Source: Alphaproteobacteria bacterium (lineage in GTDB: Bacteria > Pseudomonadota > Alphaproteobacteria > Rhodobacterales > Rhodobacteraceae). Taken from it: 64,000 nucleotides of DNA. Shown one piece after another: positions 36,639 to 46,061 of this stretch. How positions within the stretch are numbered: position 1 is the stretch's first letter; each line of letters opens with the position of its first letter. The DNA lies in contig JAUHXK010000005.1 of the NCBI GenBank assembly GCA_030427405.1, positions 1-64,000 on the forward strand, read 5' to 3'. Below the pieces are notes generated by a model that was given only the letters and a program-made list of their open reading frames with translations, did no database searches and was not told the origin of the DNA. Position numbers and translations under genes: made by a program.

Positions 36639-37223
36639 CGATCCGGCTTCGGTCTTGCCGCGCCGGTCCGAACGCAACGAGGCATAAAGGACATGCGTCC
36701 GCCAACGCCCGTTGATCTGCAGATAAGACTGCGCCACGCCCTCGTATTTGAACCCAGAACTTTCCAGCAACCCGCGTGATGCGGCGTTTTCAGGCAGGCA
36801 AGCGGCCTCGATGCGGCTCAGGTCCAGACGGGTAAAGGCGTGATGCACCACCGCGCCGATGGCCTCGCGCATATAGCCCTGCCGGGAAAAGGCCTGCCCC
36901 GTCCAATATCCAAGCGTTCCGGCCTGCGCCGGGCCACGCCGGATATTGTCCAGCGTAATGGCCCCGACCAACAGGTCATCCGTTCGCCGGAACAGAAACA
37001 GCGGTATCGCGGTCCCGCCCGCCACGGAGCGCTGGGCCCAGTAGACACGGTTGGTAAATGACTTTCGGCTCAGATGGTCCTGCGCCCAAATCGGCTCCCA
37101 CGGGGTCAGATAGTTCCGCGATGCCCTGCGCAGCGCAGCCCAGGCGTTGAAGTCGGAATGCACGGGCGGGCGCAGGCTCAGGCGCTCGGTCTCAAGTTTC
37201 AGCTTGCGTCTGCCCAAAAGCAT
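36636..37223 (-). CDS. GNAT-family N-acetyltransferase (RimJ/RimL-like)
   Basis: A 195-residue acetyltransferase resembling the RimJ ribosomal-protein/N-terminal acetyltransferases: ETERLSLRPPVHSDFNAWAA at the start, WIGxxxxxxY-like LGYWTGQAFSRQGYMREAIG, and CLPENAASRGLLESSGFKYE near 150-169. The target is not known; in this order the gene is usually found after the M16 peptidase. The ATG at 37223 overlaps the peptidase stop (TGATG), with a GTG one codon earlier as alternative. Last gene of the thrC-M16-GNAT unit. Confidence 0.88.
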   Translation of the reverse strand: MLLGRRKLKLETERLSLRPPVHSDFNAWAALRRASRNYLTPWEPIWAQDHLSRKSFTNRVYWAQRSVAGGTAIPLFLFRRTDDLLVGAITLDNIRRGPAQAGTLGYWTGQAFSRQGYMREAIGAVVHHAFTRLDLSRIEAACLPENAASRGLLESSGFKYEGVAQSYLQINGRWRTHVLYASLRSDRRGKTEAGS

Positions 37224-38485
37224 CACGCCGCGCGCCTCTCCTGCAATTTCGCCAATGTGGGCGCGCCAGAGACCGGGCCATAAAGCGCCAGCGCGGCCGG
37301 GGCCTGTACCGCCATGGTCTCGGCAAAGCTGCGAACATCTTCGGTGCTGACCGCATCAATCTTGGCCACCGTATCCTCAAGCGAGGGCACCCGGCCCCAG
37401 ATCTGCACCAGCCGCGCCAGGCGTTCGGCCCGGTTCGACGGGCTCTCCAGCCCCATCAGCATCCCGGCTTTCATCTGGGCCCGCGCTCGGGCCACCTCTT
37501 CGGGCGTCATATCCTCGGCGGCACGCTTCATCTCGTCGATGGTGATGGCGGCAAGTTCCGCGACCTGATCGGCAGAGGTTCCGGCATAGATCGTGGTCGT
37601 CCCGGTATCCGCATAGGCCCCGGTCTGTGCAAAGATCGTATAGCAGAGCCCACGCGTCTCGCGCACTTCCTGGAACAGGCGCGAAGACATGCCGCCGCCC
37701 AGCGCGGTCGAATAGATTTGCGCGGTATAGATCGCGTCATCCCGATAGCCGGGGCTTTCCAGAGCCAGAGCAAAATGGGCCTGCTCCAGATCTTTCTCTT
37801 GCCGAGCCTCGCCGCCTGTGAACCGGGCGGCTTCGGGGATCAGACCCTTGCGCGGCTGCAGGTGGCCAAACATCTCTTCGGCCATCTTCAACAGCGCATC
37901 GTGATCCACGGCACCCGCCGCAGACAGGATCATCTGTTCGGGGCCGTAATGCTCGGCCACGAAACCCGACAGATCCTCGCGCGAGAACGCGCTGACGCGC
38001 TCGGACGGGCCCAGAATGGTCCGGCCCAAAGGCTGGTCGTGATAGCTTTGTTCCTGCAGCCAGTCAAAGATGACGTCGTCGGGCGTGTCATAGGCCTGAC
38101 CGATTTCCTGCAGGATCACGCCGCGCTCGACCTCGATCTCGCGCGGGTCGAAAATGGGGTTCAGGACGATGTCCCCGATCACGTCCATCGCCAGCGCCAC
38201 GTCATCCTTGAGAACGCGCGCGTAATAAGCCGTCACCTCGCGCGAGGTATAGGCGTTGATATACCCGCCCACATCCTCGATCGCTTCGGCGATTTGCAGC
38301 GCCGAGCGCCGCTCGGTTCCCTTGAACGCCATATGCTCAAGGAAATGCGCGATCCCGTTCTGCTCGATCCGTTCATGCCGCCCGCCGGCGGTCACCCAGA
38401 TGCCGATGGCTGCAGATTGCAGCCCCGGCATATGTTCACTGACGATACGGAAGCCGTTCTTCAGCTGGTCTTGTCTGACTGTCAC
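37223..38485 (-). CDS. M16-family zinc peptidase (mitochondrial-processing-peptidase-like)
   Basis: A 420-residue inverzincin. The HxxEH zinc motif is at 47-51 in HFLEHMAFKGTERRS, with the distal Glu in ERGVILQEIGQAYD near 120-130, and the C-terminal inactive M16 half has GGGMSSRLFQEVRETRGLCY. It is close to mitochondrial MPP-beta and the alphaproteobacterial PqqL-like processing peptidases, probably digesting leader or small peptides. Its start overlaps thrC by four bases, so it is cotranscribed with it. Confidence 0.93.
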   Translation of the reverse strand: MTVRQDQLKNGFRIVSEHMPGLQSAAIGIWVTAGGRHERIEQNGIAHFLEHMAFKGTERRSALQIAEAIEDVGGYINAYTSREVTAYYARVLKDDVALAMDVIGDIVLNPIFDPREIEVERGVILQEIGQAYDTPDDVIFDWLQEQSYHDQPLGRTILGPSERVSAFSREDLSGFVAEHYGPEQMILSAAGAVDHDALLKMAEEMFGHLQPRKGLIPEAARFTGGEARQEKDLEQAHFALALESPGYRDDAIYTAQIYSTALGGGMSSRLFQEVRETRGLCYTIFAQTGAYADTGTTTIYAGTSADQVAELAAITIDEMKRAAEDMTPEEVARARAQMKAGMLMGLESPSNRAERLARLVQIWGRVPSLEDTVAKIDAVSTEDVRSFAETMAVQAPAALALYGPVSGAPTLAKLQERRAA

Positions 38486-39870
38486 TCAGCGATATGCCTT
38501 CTGATATGATCCTCAAGGGTGCCCAGATCGTTGGCAATGCGGGTCACCCGTTCCGGACGTTCATACAGATCAGCCATGCGGGATGGAAGAGGCGGATGTT
38601 CTCCGCTCGCTTTCTCGACCGCCGCCGGAAATTTTGCCGGATGCGCGGTGGCCAGCGTGATCATCGGCACGTCCGCGGCGCGGTGATCTTCACCGACCTT
38701 GATGCCGACGGCACTGTGCGGGCAAACCAGTTCGGCACTGTTGGCGAGCGTTTCCTTGATCGTCTCCAGCGTTTCATCCTCAGACACCCGGCCCGAGTCA
38801 AAGCTTTCGCGCAGTGCCTCCATCGCGCCCTGACTGACGTTGAAGCCGCCGGTCTTCAGTTCATCCATCAACTGCGCGACCGCGCCGCCATCCTCGCCAT
38901 AGGCATAATACAGCGCGCGCTCAAAGTTCGAGCTGACCTGAATATCCATCGACGGGCTGATCGAGGGGATGGTATCGCCTTTGAAATACCCCTCACCCGA
39001 CAGGCAACGGTGCAGGATGTCGTTCTGGTTGGTCGCCACGACCAGACGGTCGATGGGCAAGCCCATGCGCTTGGCCAGATAACCCGCGAAGATGTCGCCG
39101 AAATTGCCGGTCGGCACGGTGAAGCTGACCTTGCGATGCGGTGCGCCAAGGCTGACGGCAGCCGAGAAGTAATAGACGATCTGCGCAAGAACGCGGGCGA
39201 AGTTGATCGAGTTCACACCCGCCAGTTTGACCCCATCGCGGAAGTCGAAGTCGTTGAACATGTCTTTGAGCGCGGCCTGGCAATCATCAAAATCGCCATC
39301 CACAGCCAGCGCATGGACATTGCTGTCCGCAGGCGTCGTCATCTGGCGGCGTTGCACCTCGGACACGCGGCCATGTGGGAACAGGATGAACACGTCTACC
39401 GCGTCCAGTCCCCGGAAAGCCTCAATCGCGGCAGAGCCTGTGTCGCCACTGGTCGCGCCCACGATGGTCACACGGTCCCCGCGCCGTTTCAGGGCCACCT
39501 GGAACAGCTGACCGATCAACTGCATGGCAAAGTCCTTGAAGGCCAGCGTGGGCCCGTGGAACAGCTCCAGCAGGAAATGGTTTTCGTTCAGCTGTTTCAA
39601 GGGCGCGCGGGCGTCATGGCCGAAGCCTTCATAAGCGCGCGCGATGATCTGTTTGAACTCAACCTCGGCGAAGGAGCCGCTGACATAGGGCCACATCACG
39701 CGAAAGGCGATTTCCTCATAAGGCAATCCGGCAAGCGCCGCGATCTCGTCATGGCTCATTACCGGGATTTCGGCAGGCAGGTACAGGCCACCATCGCGGG
39801 CAAGCCCGGTCAGCATTGCCTCTTCAAACGTCAGTTCGGGCGCCTGCCCACGGGTCGAGATGTATTTCAT
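38482..39870 (-). CDS. thrC: Threonine synthase
   Basis: PLP enzyme that converts phosphohomoserine to threonine. The 462-residue protein is of the long bacterial/fungal type, with Lys112 in HGPTLAFKDFAMQLIGQLFQ and the phosphate-binding TSGDTGSAAIEAF. It overlaps surf1 upstream by four bases and the M16 peptidase downstream by four bases, so these genes form a tight transcription unit continuing the cytochrome oxidase cluster. Confidence 0.97.
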   Translation of the reverse strand: MKYISTRGQAPELTFEEAMLTGLARDGGLYLPAEIPVMSHDEIAALAGLPYEEIAFRVMWPYVSGSFAEVEFKQIIARAYEGFGHDARAPLKQLNENHFLLELFHGPTLAFKDFAMQLIGQLFQVALKRRGDRVTIVGATSGDTGSAAIEAFRGLDAVDVFILFPHGRVSEVQRRQMTTPADSNVHALAVDGDFDDCQAALKDMFNDFDFRDGVKLAGVNSINFARVLAQIVYYFSAAVSLGAPHRKVSFTVPTGNFGDIFAGYLAKRMGLPIDRLVVATNQNDILHRCLSGEGYFKGDTIPSISPSMDIQVSSNFERALYYAYGEDGGAVAQLMDELKTGGFNVSQGAMEALRESFDSGRVSEDETLETIKETLANSAELVCPHSAVGIKVGEDHRAADVPMITLATAHPAKFPAAVEKASGEHPPLPSRMADLYERPERVTRIANDLGTLEDHIRRHIAE

Positions 39871-40544
39871 TGCGCTTCACTCTCAGACGGGGCGCGGTTG
39901 CGCCACAGGAAATAACCGGTCATCGCAGCCCAGACCAGGGCCAGGCCAAACCAGGTGATTGCATATTGCAGGTGATCGTTCGGAATCCCCGCCGTATCCA
40001 CTGGCAGGGGCGTCACATTTGGATCGGTCTCAGAACGGGCGATCAGCAGGACGGGTTCGGTTTTCAGTGCGGCTGCCAGGGCGGGGACATCGCGCGCAAA
40101 CCAGATATTGCCGTCGATATCCGCCTCGGGCGTATAGCTGTCGACCTCGTCCGGCCAGTGCAGGTTGCCGGTGATTTCCATCTGACCGGTCCGGCGATCG
40201 GCCTGCTTTGCGGTTGTCGGCACAAAGCCTCGGTCAACCAGAATCGTGCGATCATCGGCGCGCAGGGCCTGGATGATCCGGTACCCCGGCCCCACTTGCT
40301 TGACCGAGACCAGCACATGAATTTCACCGGGCAGCATTTCGCCCGCGACGGTCACCGGCAGGTATTTGTCAGCCTCCTCCGTTACCTCGGTTGGAAGGGG
40401 CACGGGCGCCGCCGAGATGCGGCTTTCGATCTCTGCAAGCTGGGCTTCCTTTTCGGCCAGGCGATCCACCTGCCAAAATCCCAGCGACATCAGCACGCCC
40501 AATCCGGCGAGACCGAAGATCAGCAGGAACAGGATGCGGCGCAT
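39867..40544 (-). CDS. surf1: SURF1-family cytochrome oxidase assembly protein
   Basis: Inner-membrane protein of 225 residues that helps heme a insertion into subunit I of aa3 oxidase. It has the two-helix SURF1 layout: an N-terminal helix (MRRILFLLIFGLAGLGVLMS) followed by LGFWQVDRLAEKEAQL, a periplasmic domain with the PGYRIIQAL and DRGFVP signatures, and a C-terminal helix (YAITWFGLALVWAAMTGYFL). The ATG at 40544 puts the helix at the N-terminus; a longer frame runs through the upstream terminator and is unlikely. Confidence 0.94.
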   Translation of the reverse strand: MRRILFLLIFGLAGLGVLMSLGFWQVDRLAEKEAQLAEIESRISAAPVPLPTEVTEEADKYLPVTVAGEMLPGEIHVLVSVKQVGPGYRIIQALRADDRTILVDRGFVPTTAKQADRRTGQMEITGNLHWPDEVDSYTPEADIDGNIWFARDVPALAAALKTEPVLLIARSETDPNVTPLPVDTAGIPNDHLQYAITWFGLALVWAAMTGYFLWRNRAPSESEAQ

Positions 40545-40651
40545 ATCAGACCCAAACCTCGTTGCGGGAACCGGCGTCTTGTTAAAGGCGGCAGCGATGA
40601 AATTGCAACCTCGCAATTGTATGGGGCGCAATCTGATGCCCCCGGCAGAGA

Positions 40652-40677
40652 AAAAGCCGCCCCAGGGGGCGGCTTTT
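40652..40677. terminator. Terminator after ctaE
   Basis: AAAAGCCGCC, loop CCAGGG, GGCGGCTTTT: a strong ten-bp stem between ctaE and surf1. It should reduce expression of surf1-thrC-M16-GNAT from the cta promoters; surf1 may have its own start within 40545-40650. Confidence 0.85.
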
Positions 40678-40699
40678 GCAGTTGAACAACCTGAAAGCC

Positions 40700-41515
40700 T
40701 TACATCAACGGGGCTTGACCCCAGATGTATACGGCGAAGAACAGGAACAGCCAGACAACGTCGACAAAGTGCCAGTACCATGCGGCGGCTTCGAAACCGA
40801 CGTGTTTCTCGGGCGTGAAGTCACCCTTGAGCGCCCGGATAAGGCAGACGGACAGGAAGATCGTCCCGATCAGCACATGCGCACCGTGGAAACCTGTGGC
40901 CATGAAGAAGTTCGAGTAGAACTGATCGCCACCGAATTTCCAGCCTTCATGGGCCAGCAGCTCGTAATATTCGAACCCCTGCAAGAAGGTAAACGCGACG
41001 CCCAGCGCGATGCCGATGGCCAGACCCTGTACCAGCGCCTTGCGGTCATTGCCGTGTACCAGCGCGTGGTGCGCCCAGGTGATGGCACAGCCCGACAGCA
41101 ACAGGACCAGCGTGTTGATCAGCGGCAGGTGGAACGGGTCAACCGCGTGGATATCCGGCTGGATGTATTCGGTGCCGGCATAGTCGTACATCGGGTACAT
41201 GCGATGTTTGAAGAACGACCAGAACCAGGCAAAGAAGAACATCACCTCGGACATGACGAACAGGATGAACCCATAGCGCAGACCGATGCGCACGACCGGA
41301 GTGTGATCCCCCTGACGGCTTTCGGCGACAACTTCGGACCACCAGGCAAACATCGTGTACAACACGGCCACCAGCCCGGCCCAGAACATGAAGGGCGTAA
41401 TTCCGTGCATCCACAGGACCGCCCCGAACAGCATCACAAAGCCGCCAACAGCGCCAAGGAGAGGCCAGATCGACGGGGCCAGAATGTGGTAATCGTGGTT
41501 TTTAGCGTGTGCCAT
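40700..41515 (-). CDS. ctaE: Cytochrome c oxidase subunit III
   Basis: Structural subunit III of aa3-type cytochrome c oxidase, 271 residues with seven hydrophobic helices. It begins [20 protein letters not shown] and has the conserved [20 protein letters not shown] and [20 protein letters not shown]. It stabilises subunit I and proton uptake. Follows ctaG by 22 bp on the same strand and ends at a strong terminator. Confidence 0.97.
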   Translation of the reverse strand: MAHAKNHDYHILAPSIWPLLGAVGGFVMLFGAVLWMHGITPFMFWAGLVAVLYTMFAWWSEVVAESRQGDHTPVVRIGLRYGFILFVMSEVMFFFAWFWSFFKHRMYPMYDYAGTEYIQPDIHAVDPFHLPLINTLVLLLSGCAITWAHHALVHGNDRKALVQGLAIGIALGVAFTFLQGFEYYELLAHEGWKFGGDQFYSNFFMATGFHGAHVLIGTIFLSVCLIRALKGDFTPEKHVGFEAAAWYWHFVDVVWLFLFFAVYIWGQAPLM

Positions 41516-41537
41516 CAGCGTCCCTCACCTACAGGCG

Positions 41538-42113
41538 TTAGTTCGTGTTTGTTTCGACCTGCGCTTCCAGGGCGGCATAGCCCTCGGGCAGATCAATTTC
41601 ATAGAATGTATACGACAGAGTTATCGTATGAACATACTGCGCTTCGGGGTCGTCCACCATTTCTGGGTCGACAAAGAAGGTTACGGGCATTTCGACCCGT
41701 TCCCCCGGTTGCAAGACCTGTTCCTCAAAGCAGAAACAGGCGATTTTCTGAAAGTACCCACCGGCCGAATACGGCGTCACGTTATACGACGCCTGCCCCG
41801 CAATCGGCTTGTCAGTCGGATTGAACGCCTCGTAAAACGCCAGACCCGTTTCACCGATGCGAACCTTCATTTCGCGTTCGACCGGCTTGAACTCCCACGG
41901 CATGTCTTTTGCCTTGGAGGCGTCAAACCGCACGGTGACCACGCGGTCCAGGATATCATCCGGAGCCTGCTGGGCCACGCCGGTTGTCCCGCCAAACCCT
42001 GTTACCCGGCAGAACCAGTTGTAAAACGGCACAGCAGCCCAGGCCAGCCCGCCCATCAAAACGACGACACTGACGAGTTGCATGACGGTTTTCTGGGGAC
42101 CGGAAACTGCCAT
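41538..42113 (-). CDS. ctaG: Cytochrome c oxidase assembly protein (Cox11)
   Basis: Copper chaperone that delivers Cu to the CuB site of subunit I. The 191-residue protein has one N-terminal membrane helix (QLVSVVVLMGGLAWAAVPFY), then the conserved FYNWFCRVTGFGGTT and the copper-binding KIACFCFEEQ with its CxC pair. The ATG at 42113 overlaps the stop of coxF (TGATG), which fixes the start; a longer frame would run back through coxF in another frame. Confidence 0.96.
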   Translation of the reverse strand: MAVSGPQKTVMQLVSVVVLMGGLAWAAVPFYNWFCRVTGFGGTTGVAQQAPDDILDRVVTVRFDASKAKDMPWEFKPVEREMKVRIGETGLAFYEAFNPTDKPIAGQASYNVTPYSAGGYFQKIACFCFEEQVLQPGERVEMPVTFFVDPEMVDDPEAQYVHTITLSYTFYEIDLPEGYAALEAQVETNTN

Positions 42114-42274
42114 CAGTCCTGCACCTCTTGCGTGGGGGCGCCGAAATCGCCGCCGGACACCTTGACGATTGTCAGGCCGAAGATGATTACGATAAACACC
42201 GCCAGCACCAAGCCGACACCCAGATTTCGGCCGAACCGGCGCTGGTGCAACTCGTGGCTTTTGCGCAGACTCAC
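42113..42274 (-). CDS. coxF: Small cytochrome-oxidase-cluster membrane protein (CoxF-like)
   Basis: A 53-residue protein with one membrane helix: VSLRKSHELHQRRFGRNLGV, then GLVLAVFIVIIFGLTIVKVS and a short polar tail. A GTG start at 42274 has GGAGG seven bases upstream; the GTGA overlaps the ctaB stop by four bases and its own TGA overlaps the ctaG ATG. Small single-helix proteins of this kind sit between ctaB and ctaG in alphaproteobacteria (named CoxF/COX14-like); they are thought to help oxidase assembly. The overlaps on both sides strongly support it as a gene. Confidence 0.85.
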   Translation of the reverse strand: MSLRKSHELHQRRFGRNLGVGLVLAVFIVIIFGLTIVKVSGGDFGAPTQEVQD

Positions 42275-43227
42275 GACCAGCCTCCCAGCCCATAGGGCTT
42301 TAGCAGGGCCTCAACCAGAATCGCGCCGAAATGCAGGAAGAGATAAAGCAGCGACAGTTTGAAAAAGCTGCGCTCGGCCTTGAAATTATCCGCTTCGGCA
42401 TCTTGTTCCGTGCGCCGGGAAATAATCCATGCCCCCCGCAGGAACAGTGTATTCAGAACCACCGCGACCGTCAGGTAGACCGGGCCGCCAATGCCCGAAA
42501 ACGCAGTGCCGATGGCCAGCAGGGCCAGCAGGGCCGTGTAGACCAGAATGTGCGTCCGCGTTGCCTTGCGGCCATGGGTTACCGTCAGCATTGGAACGCC
42601 CGCATCGTCGTAATCCGAGCGCATGAACAGCGCCAGCGCCCAGAAATGCGGCGGGGTCCACATGAAGGTCAGCGCGAACATCAGCCACGGCTCAAGCGTC
42701 ATGGACCCTGTGGCCGCCACCCAGCCGATGACCGGAGGAAACGCCCCGGCCGCCCCACCGATGACGATGTTCTGCGGCGTCGACCGCTTTAGCCACATCG
42801 TATAGACGACAACATAGAAAAAGATGGTGAAGGCCAAAAACGCGCCCGCGAACCAGTTGGTCGCAAGCCCCAGCATGATCACCGCAAGGCCCGAAAGCGC
42901 CAGCCCCAGCGCCAGCGCCTCGCCTTCTTCGACCTTGCCCGACGGGATCGGGCGGCCTTTGGTCCGTTTCATCACACGGTCGATATCGGCATCCCACCAC
43001 ATGTTCAGCGCGCCCGAGGCGCCGCCCCCGATGGCGATGAACAGGATGGCGCAAAAACCCACGAAAGGATGCACGGGAACGGGTGCCGCCACCAGGCCGA
43101 CCAGCGCCGTGAAGACGACCAGGGACATCACCCGAGGCTTCAGCAGGGCGAAATAGTCGCCAAAGCTGGCCTCGTCCGCGCGAAGCTGCGCGGAAACGGT
43201 GCTGGCGTTGATGCTTGCGTCGCTCAT
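42271..43227 (-). CDS. ctaB: Heme O synthase (protoheme IX farnesyltransferase)
   Basis: Inner-membrane prenyltransferase that adds a farnesyl group to heme B to make heme O, precursor of heme A. The 318-residue protein has nine hydrophobic helices and the UbiA-type aspartate motif NMWWDADIDRVMKRTKGRPI, with YTMWLKRSTPQNIVIGGAAG after it. AGAAGGA precedes the ATG. It lies 86 bp after ctaC and overlaps coxF by four bases. Confidence 0.97.
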   Translation of the reverse strand: MSDASINASTVSAQLRADEASFGDYFALLKPRVMSLVVFTALVGLVAAPVPVHPFVGFCAILFIAIGGGASGALNMWWDADIDRVMKRTKGRPIPSGKVEEGEALALGLALSGLAVIMLGLATNWFAGAFLAFTIFFYVVVYTMWLKRSTPQNIVIGGAAGAFPPVIGWVAATGSMTLEPWLMFALTFMWTPPHFWALALFMRSDYDDAGVPMLTVTHGRKATRTHILVYTALLALLAIGTAFSGIGGPVYLTVAVVLNTLFLRGAWIISRRTEQDAEADNFKAERSFFKLSLLYLFLHFGAILVEALLKPYGLGGWS

Positions 43228-43313
43228 GTCTGGTCCTTCTGGGGCAAAAGCCGCGCGAAATTCGCGCAGCTCGCAAGGTGTGTCAGCGCAGGATCTCTCC
43301 TGCCGCTATCGGC

Positions 43314-44225
43314 TCAGTTCGCGGCAACCTGATAGGGTTGCGGCAGACCGGCATATTCGTCGATGGCGCCTTGCAGCCATTGATCATAGGCTTCCTGGCT
43401 GACCACTTTGACGGTGATCGGCATATAAGCGTGATCCTTGCCGCACAGTTCCGAGCACTGGCCGAAATAGATGCCTTCTTTTTCGGCCTCGAACCAAAGT
43501 TCGGCCAAACGGCCCGGCACGCCATCCTGTTTTACGCCGAAGGCGGGAATGGTCCAGGAATGGATCACGTCCGATGCGGTTACCTGCATCACGACGACCT
43601 TGCCGACCGGAACAACAACAGCCGTATCGGTGGCCAGCAGCCATTCATCCGAGCTGTACCCCGCATCCGCCAGCTTGGCGCGCATCGCATCGTCCAGTAC
43701 AAATGGCGTCACATCGGCATCTGCCGGGCGCGCGCCCTCGTCCAGGGTGGCCGGATGGCCCAGCAGGTAGCTGTCGAAGGCAAAATCATGATCGACATAT
43801 TCATAGGTCCAGTACCACTGGTTCCCCACGACCTTGATGGTGATATCGCCTTCGGGGATCTCTTGTTGCTTGAACAGAACCGGCAGCGAGAACGCGCCGA
43901 TAAAGACCAGAATGAGAATCGGGCCCAGGGTCCAGGCGATCTCGACCGGAGTGTAGTGCGAGAATCGCGCCGGGTTGGGATGAACGCGCTGATTGTAGCG
44001 CACGATGCAGTAAACCAGCAGCCCGGCAACAAAGATGCAGATCGCGGTGATGATCACCAGAATCATGCCGTCCAGTCGCTGAATCCCCTCGGCAAGGCTG
44101 GTGGCGGCGGGCTGGAACCCCATGCCACCGTCTACCGGCTTACCAATAATCTCAAGCTCCTGTGCCACGGCGGGGAGGCTGGAGAGGGCTGTTACAAGCC
44201 CCGAAAGCATCAAAGCATTCTTCAT
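43314..44225 (-). CDS. ctaC: Cytochrome c oxidase subunit II
   Basis: Periplasm-facing subunit that takes electrons from cytochrome c through the CuA centre. The 303-residue protein has a signal peptide (to about residue 21, PAVAQ), two membrane helices (about 53-73 and 96-118), the aromatic QWYWTYEY at 136-143, and the CuA ligands His222, Cys257, Cys261, His265 and Met268 (CSELCGKDH). All are intact. The ATG at 44225 follows AGGACAGAAA. First gene of ctaC-ctaB-coxF-ctaG-ctaE; subunit I (ctaD) is not in the window, as in other Rhodobacterales where it is unlinked. Confidence 0.97.
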   Translation of the reverse strand: MKNALMLSGLVTALSSLPAVAQELEIIGKPVDGGMGFQPAATSLAEGIQRLDGMILVIITAICIFVAGLLVYCIVRYNQRVHPNPARFSHYTPVEIAWTLGPILILVFIGAFSLPVLFKQQEIPEGDITIKVVGNQWYWTYEYVDHDFAFDSYLLGHPATLDEGARPADADVTPFVLDDAMRAKLADAGYSSDEWLLATDTAVVVPVGKVVVMQVTASDVIHSWTIPAFGVKQDGVPGRLAELWFEAEKEGIYFGQCSELCGKDHAYMPITVKVVSQEAYDQWLQGAIDEYAGLPQPYQVAAN

Positions 44226-44368
44226 TTTCTGTCCTGATCGTTTGATCTTTGCTTCTCTCGCGAAAAGGCGTGAATCGATCACACCTCTCCCGTTGTCTTT
44301 GGCCGCGTTAAAAACCATATTCCGAGAGGTAGATAAAGCAAAATGCTTGCGTCAAACAGACGCTATTT

Positions 44369-44382
44369 TTGATCTGGATCAA
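44369..44382. promoter_or_regulatory. Perfect FNR/FnrL-type box between ctaC and tldD
   Basis: TTGATCTGGATCAA matches the FNR consensus TTGAT-N4-ATCAA at every fixed base. It lies 150 bp before the ctaC ATG and 19 bp before the tldD ATG. Its distance from ctaC suits control of the oxidase operon (a possible TTTATC -10 is at 44337-44332); over tldD it could only repress. In Rhodobacter, FnrL links oxygen level to respiratory genes, so oxygen control of this aa3 cluster is the likely role. Confidence 0.7.
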
Positions 44383-44401
44383 ACCCGAAAGGCCGCAAAA
44401 G

Positions 44402-45823
44402 ATGACTCAAGCCCCGTTTCGCCCCTTTGAGGCCGCTCTTCCGCATGACGAGGCGCTGTCGATTTTGCGCGCGGCGACGGCAGGCGCCGAGGATGGCGAG
44501 CTGTTCGTGGAACGCCGAAAGTCGGAATCCCTGGTCTTTGATGACGGGCGTTTGCGCACCGCGTCGTATGATGCATCCGAAGGGTTCGGCCTGCGCGCGG
44601 TCAAGGGCGATGTCGCCGGGTATGCCCATTCAACCGATGTTTCGATCCCGGCGCTGACGCGCGCCGCGGAAACGGCGCGGTTGGCTGTGGGCGACGGCGG
44701 CGGGACGCTGGCCGAACCGCCGCAGGCCACCAACCTGCGGCTATATACTGACGAAGACCCGATCGAGTCGGCCAGTTTTCCGGTGAAGATCGAAACGCTG
44801 CGCGAGATTGATGCCTATTCCCGCGATCTGGACCCGCGCGTCGTGCAGGTCAGCGCCACCATCGCCGCAACAGTCCAGGAGGTCGAGATCCTGCGCCCCG
44901 ACGGCGTGCTTGTGCGCGACGTGCGGCCGATGACACGGTTGAACGTGTCGCTGATCGTCGAACAGAACGGACGCCGGGAAAGCGGGTCGGCGGGCGGCGG
45001 CGGGCGCATCGGCCTGGACGGTCTGATAGACCCTGCCGATTGGCAGGACAAAGCGCGTGAGGCCTTGCGGATTGCTTTGGTCAACCTGGACGCAGTCCCT
45101 GCCCCCGCAGGCGTGATGGAGGTGGCCCTGGGCCCGGGCTGGCCCGGTATTTTGCTGCACGAAGCGATCGGTCACGGGCTTGAGGGCGATTTCAACCGAA
45201 AAGGCAGCTCGGCCTTTGCCGGGTTGATGGGACAGCAGATTGCCTCGAAAGGCGTGACCGTTGTCGACGATGGCACGATCCCGGACCGGCGCGGCTCGAT
45301 CACGGTGGACGACGAAGGCACGCCCAGTTCGCGCACCGTTCTGATCGAGGACGGCGTGCTGACCGGTTATATGCAGGACCGCCAGAATGCGCGCCTGATG
45401 GGGGTCTTGCCCACCGGCAACGGCCGTAGGCAAAGCTATGCACACAAGCCCATGCCCCGTATGACAAACACGGTCATGCTGGGGGGTGATGCCGATCCCG
45501 CATCCCTGGTTGCCGACATCCGCGATGGCATCTGGGCCGTAGGTTTCGGGGGCGGCCAGGTCGACATTACCAACGGTAAGTTCGTGTTTTCCTGCACCGA
45601 GGCGTACCGGGTCAAAGACGGCAAGATCGGTGAACCAGTCAAAGGCGCCACCCTGATCGGCGACGGCCCTTCCGCCCTGGGGCGGATCAGGGGTTTGGGC
45701 AATGACATGGCACTGGACCCCGGCATGGGAACCTGCGGCAAGGACGGCCAATGGGTCCCGGTGGGGGTCGGTCAACCCACGGTCTTGATGGATGGGTTGA
45801 CGGTTGGTGGCGCGGCGGTCTGA
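44402..45823 (+). CDS. tldD: Metalloprotease TldD
   Basis: Subunit D of the TldD-TldE zinc protease that digests unfolded small peptides and matures some modified peptides and antitoxins. The 473-residue protein has the zinc motif HEAIGHGLEGDF and the conserved GSAGGGGRIGLDG and MPRMTNTVMLGG segments. The ATG at 44402 with AAAGG upstream is chosen; an earlier in-frame ATG would start inside the FNR box. TldE is not in the window, which is usual since the pair is often unlinked. Confidence 0.95.
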   Translation: MTQAPFRPFEAALPHDEALSILRAATAGAEDGELFVERRKSESLVFDDGRLRTASYDASEGFGLRAVKGDVAGYAHSTDVSIPALTRAAETARLAVGDGGGTLAEPPQATNLRLYTDEDPIESASFPVKIETLREIDAYSRDLDPRVVQVSATIAATVQEVEILRPDGVLVRDVRPMTRLNVSLIVEQNGRRESGSAGGGGRIGLDGLIDPADWQDKAREALRIALVNLDAVPAPAGVMEVALGPGWPGILLHEAIGHGLEGDFNRKGSSAFAGLMGQQIASKGVTVVDDGTIPDRRGSITVDDEGTPSSRTVLIEDGVLTGYMQDRQNARLMGVLPTGNGRRQSYAHKPMPRMTNTVMLGGDADPASLVADIRDGIWAVGFGGGQVDITNGKFVFSCTEAYRVKDGKIGEPVKGATLIGDGPSALGRIRGLGNDMALDPGMGTCGKDGQWVPVGVGQPTVLMDGLTVGGAAV

Positions 45824-45861
45824 GTCGCGCGCGCCCGATTTTGGCCCTGCAAGGTCGCGGC

Positions 45862-45880
45862 AAAGGCTGCGGCCTTTTTT
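45862..45880 (+). terminator. tldD terminator
   Basis: AAAGGC, loop TGCG, GCCTTTTTT. A short stem with a six-base T-run, 38 bp after the tldD stop. The rest of the gap to dprA (to 46061) is AT-rich and likely holds the dprA promoter. Confidence 0.7.
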
Positions 45881-46061
45881 CAGCCCAAACAAACGCTGTG
45901 GGGCACGCGCCTTGGAGATCTTCGTTTTTTTTGCTTGATTTCAATGCGTTGGAGTTTTCACCCGTTTTGACGCGAATTTAATTTTCTTCAAACCGTTCGT
46001 GATTCACAGGCTGTTAACCTCGCTTCCCGTAAACCGGTTCTGCAATCAGGCGGAGCAACGG

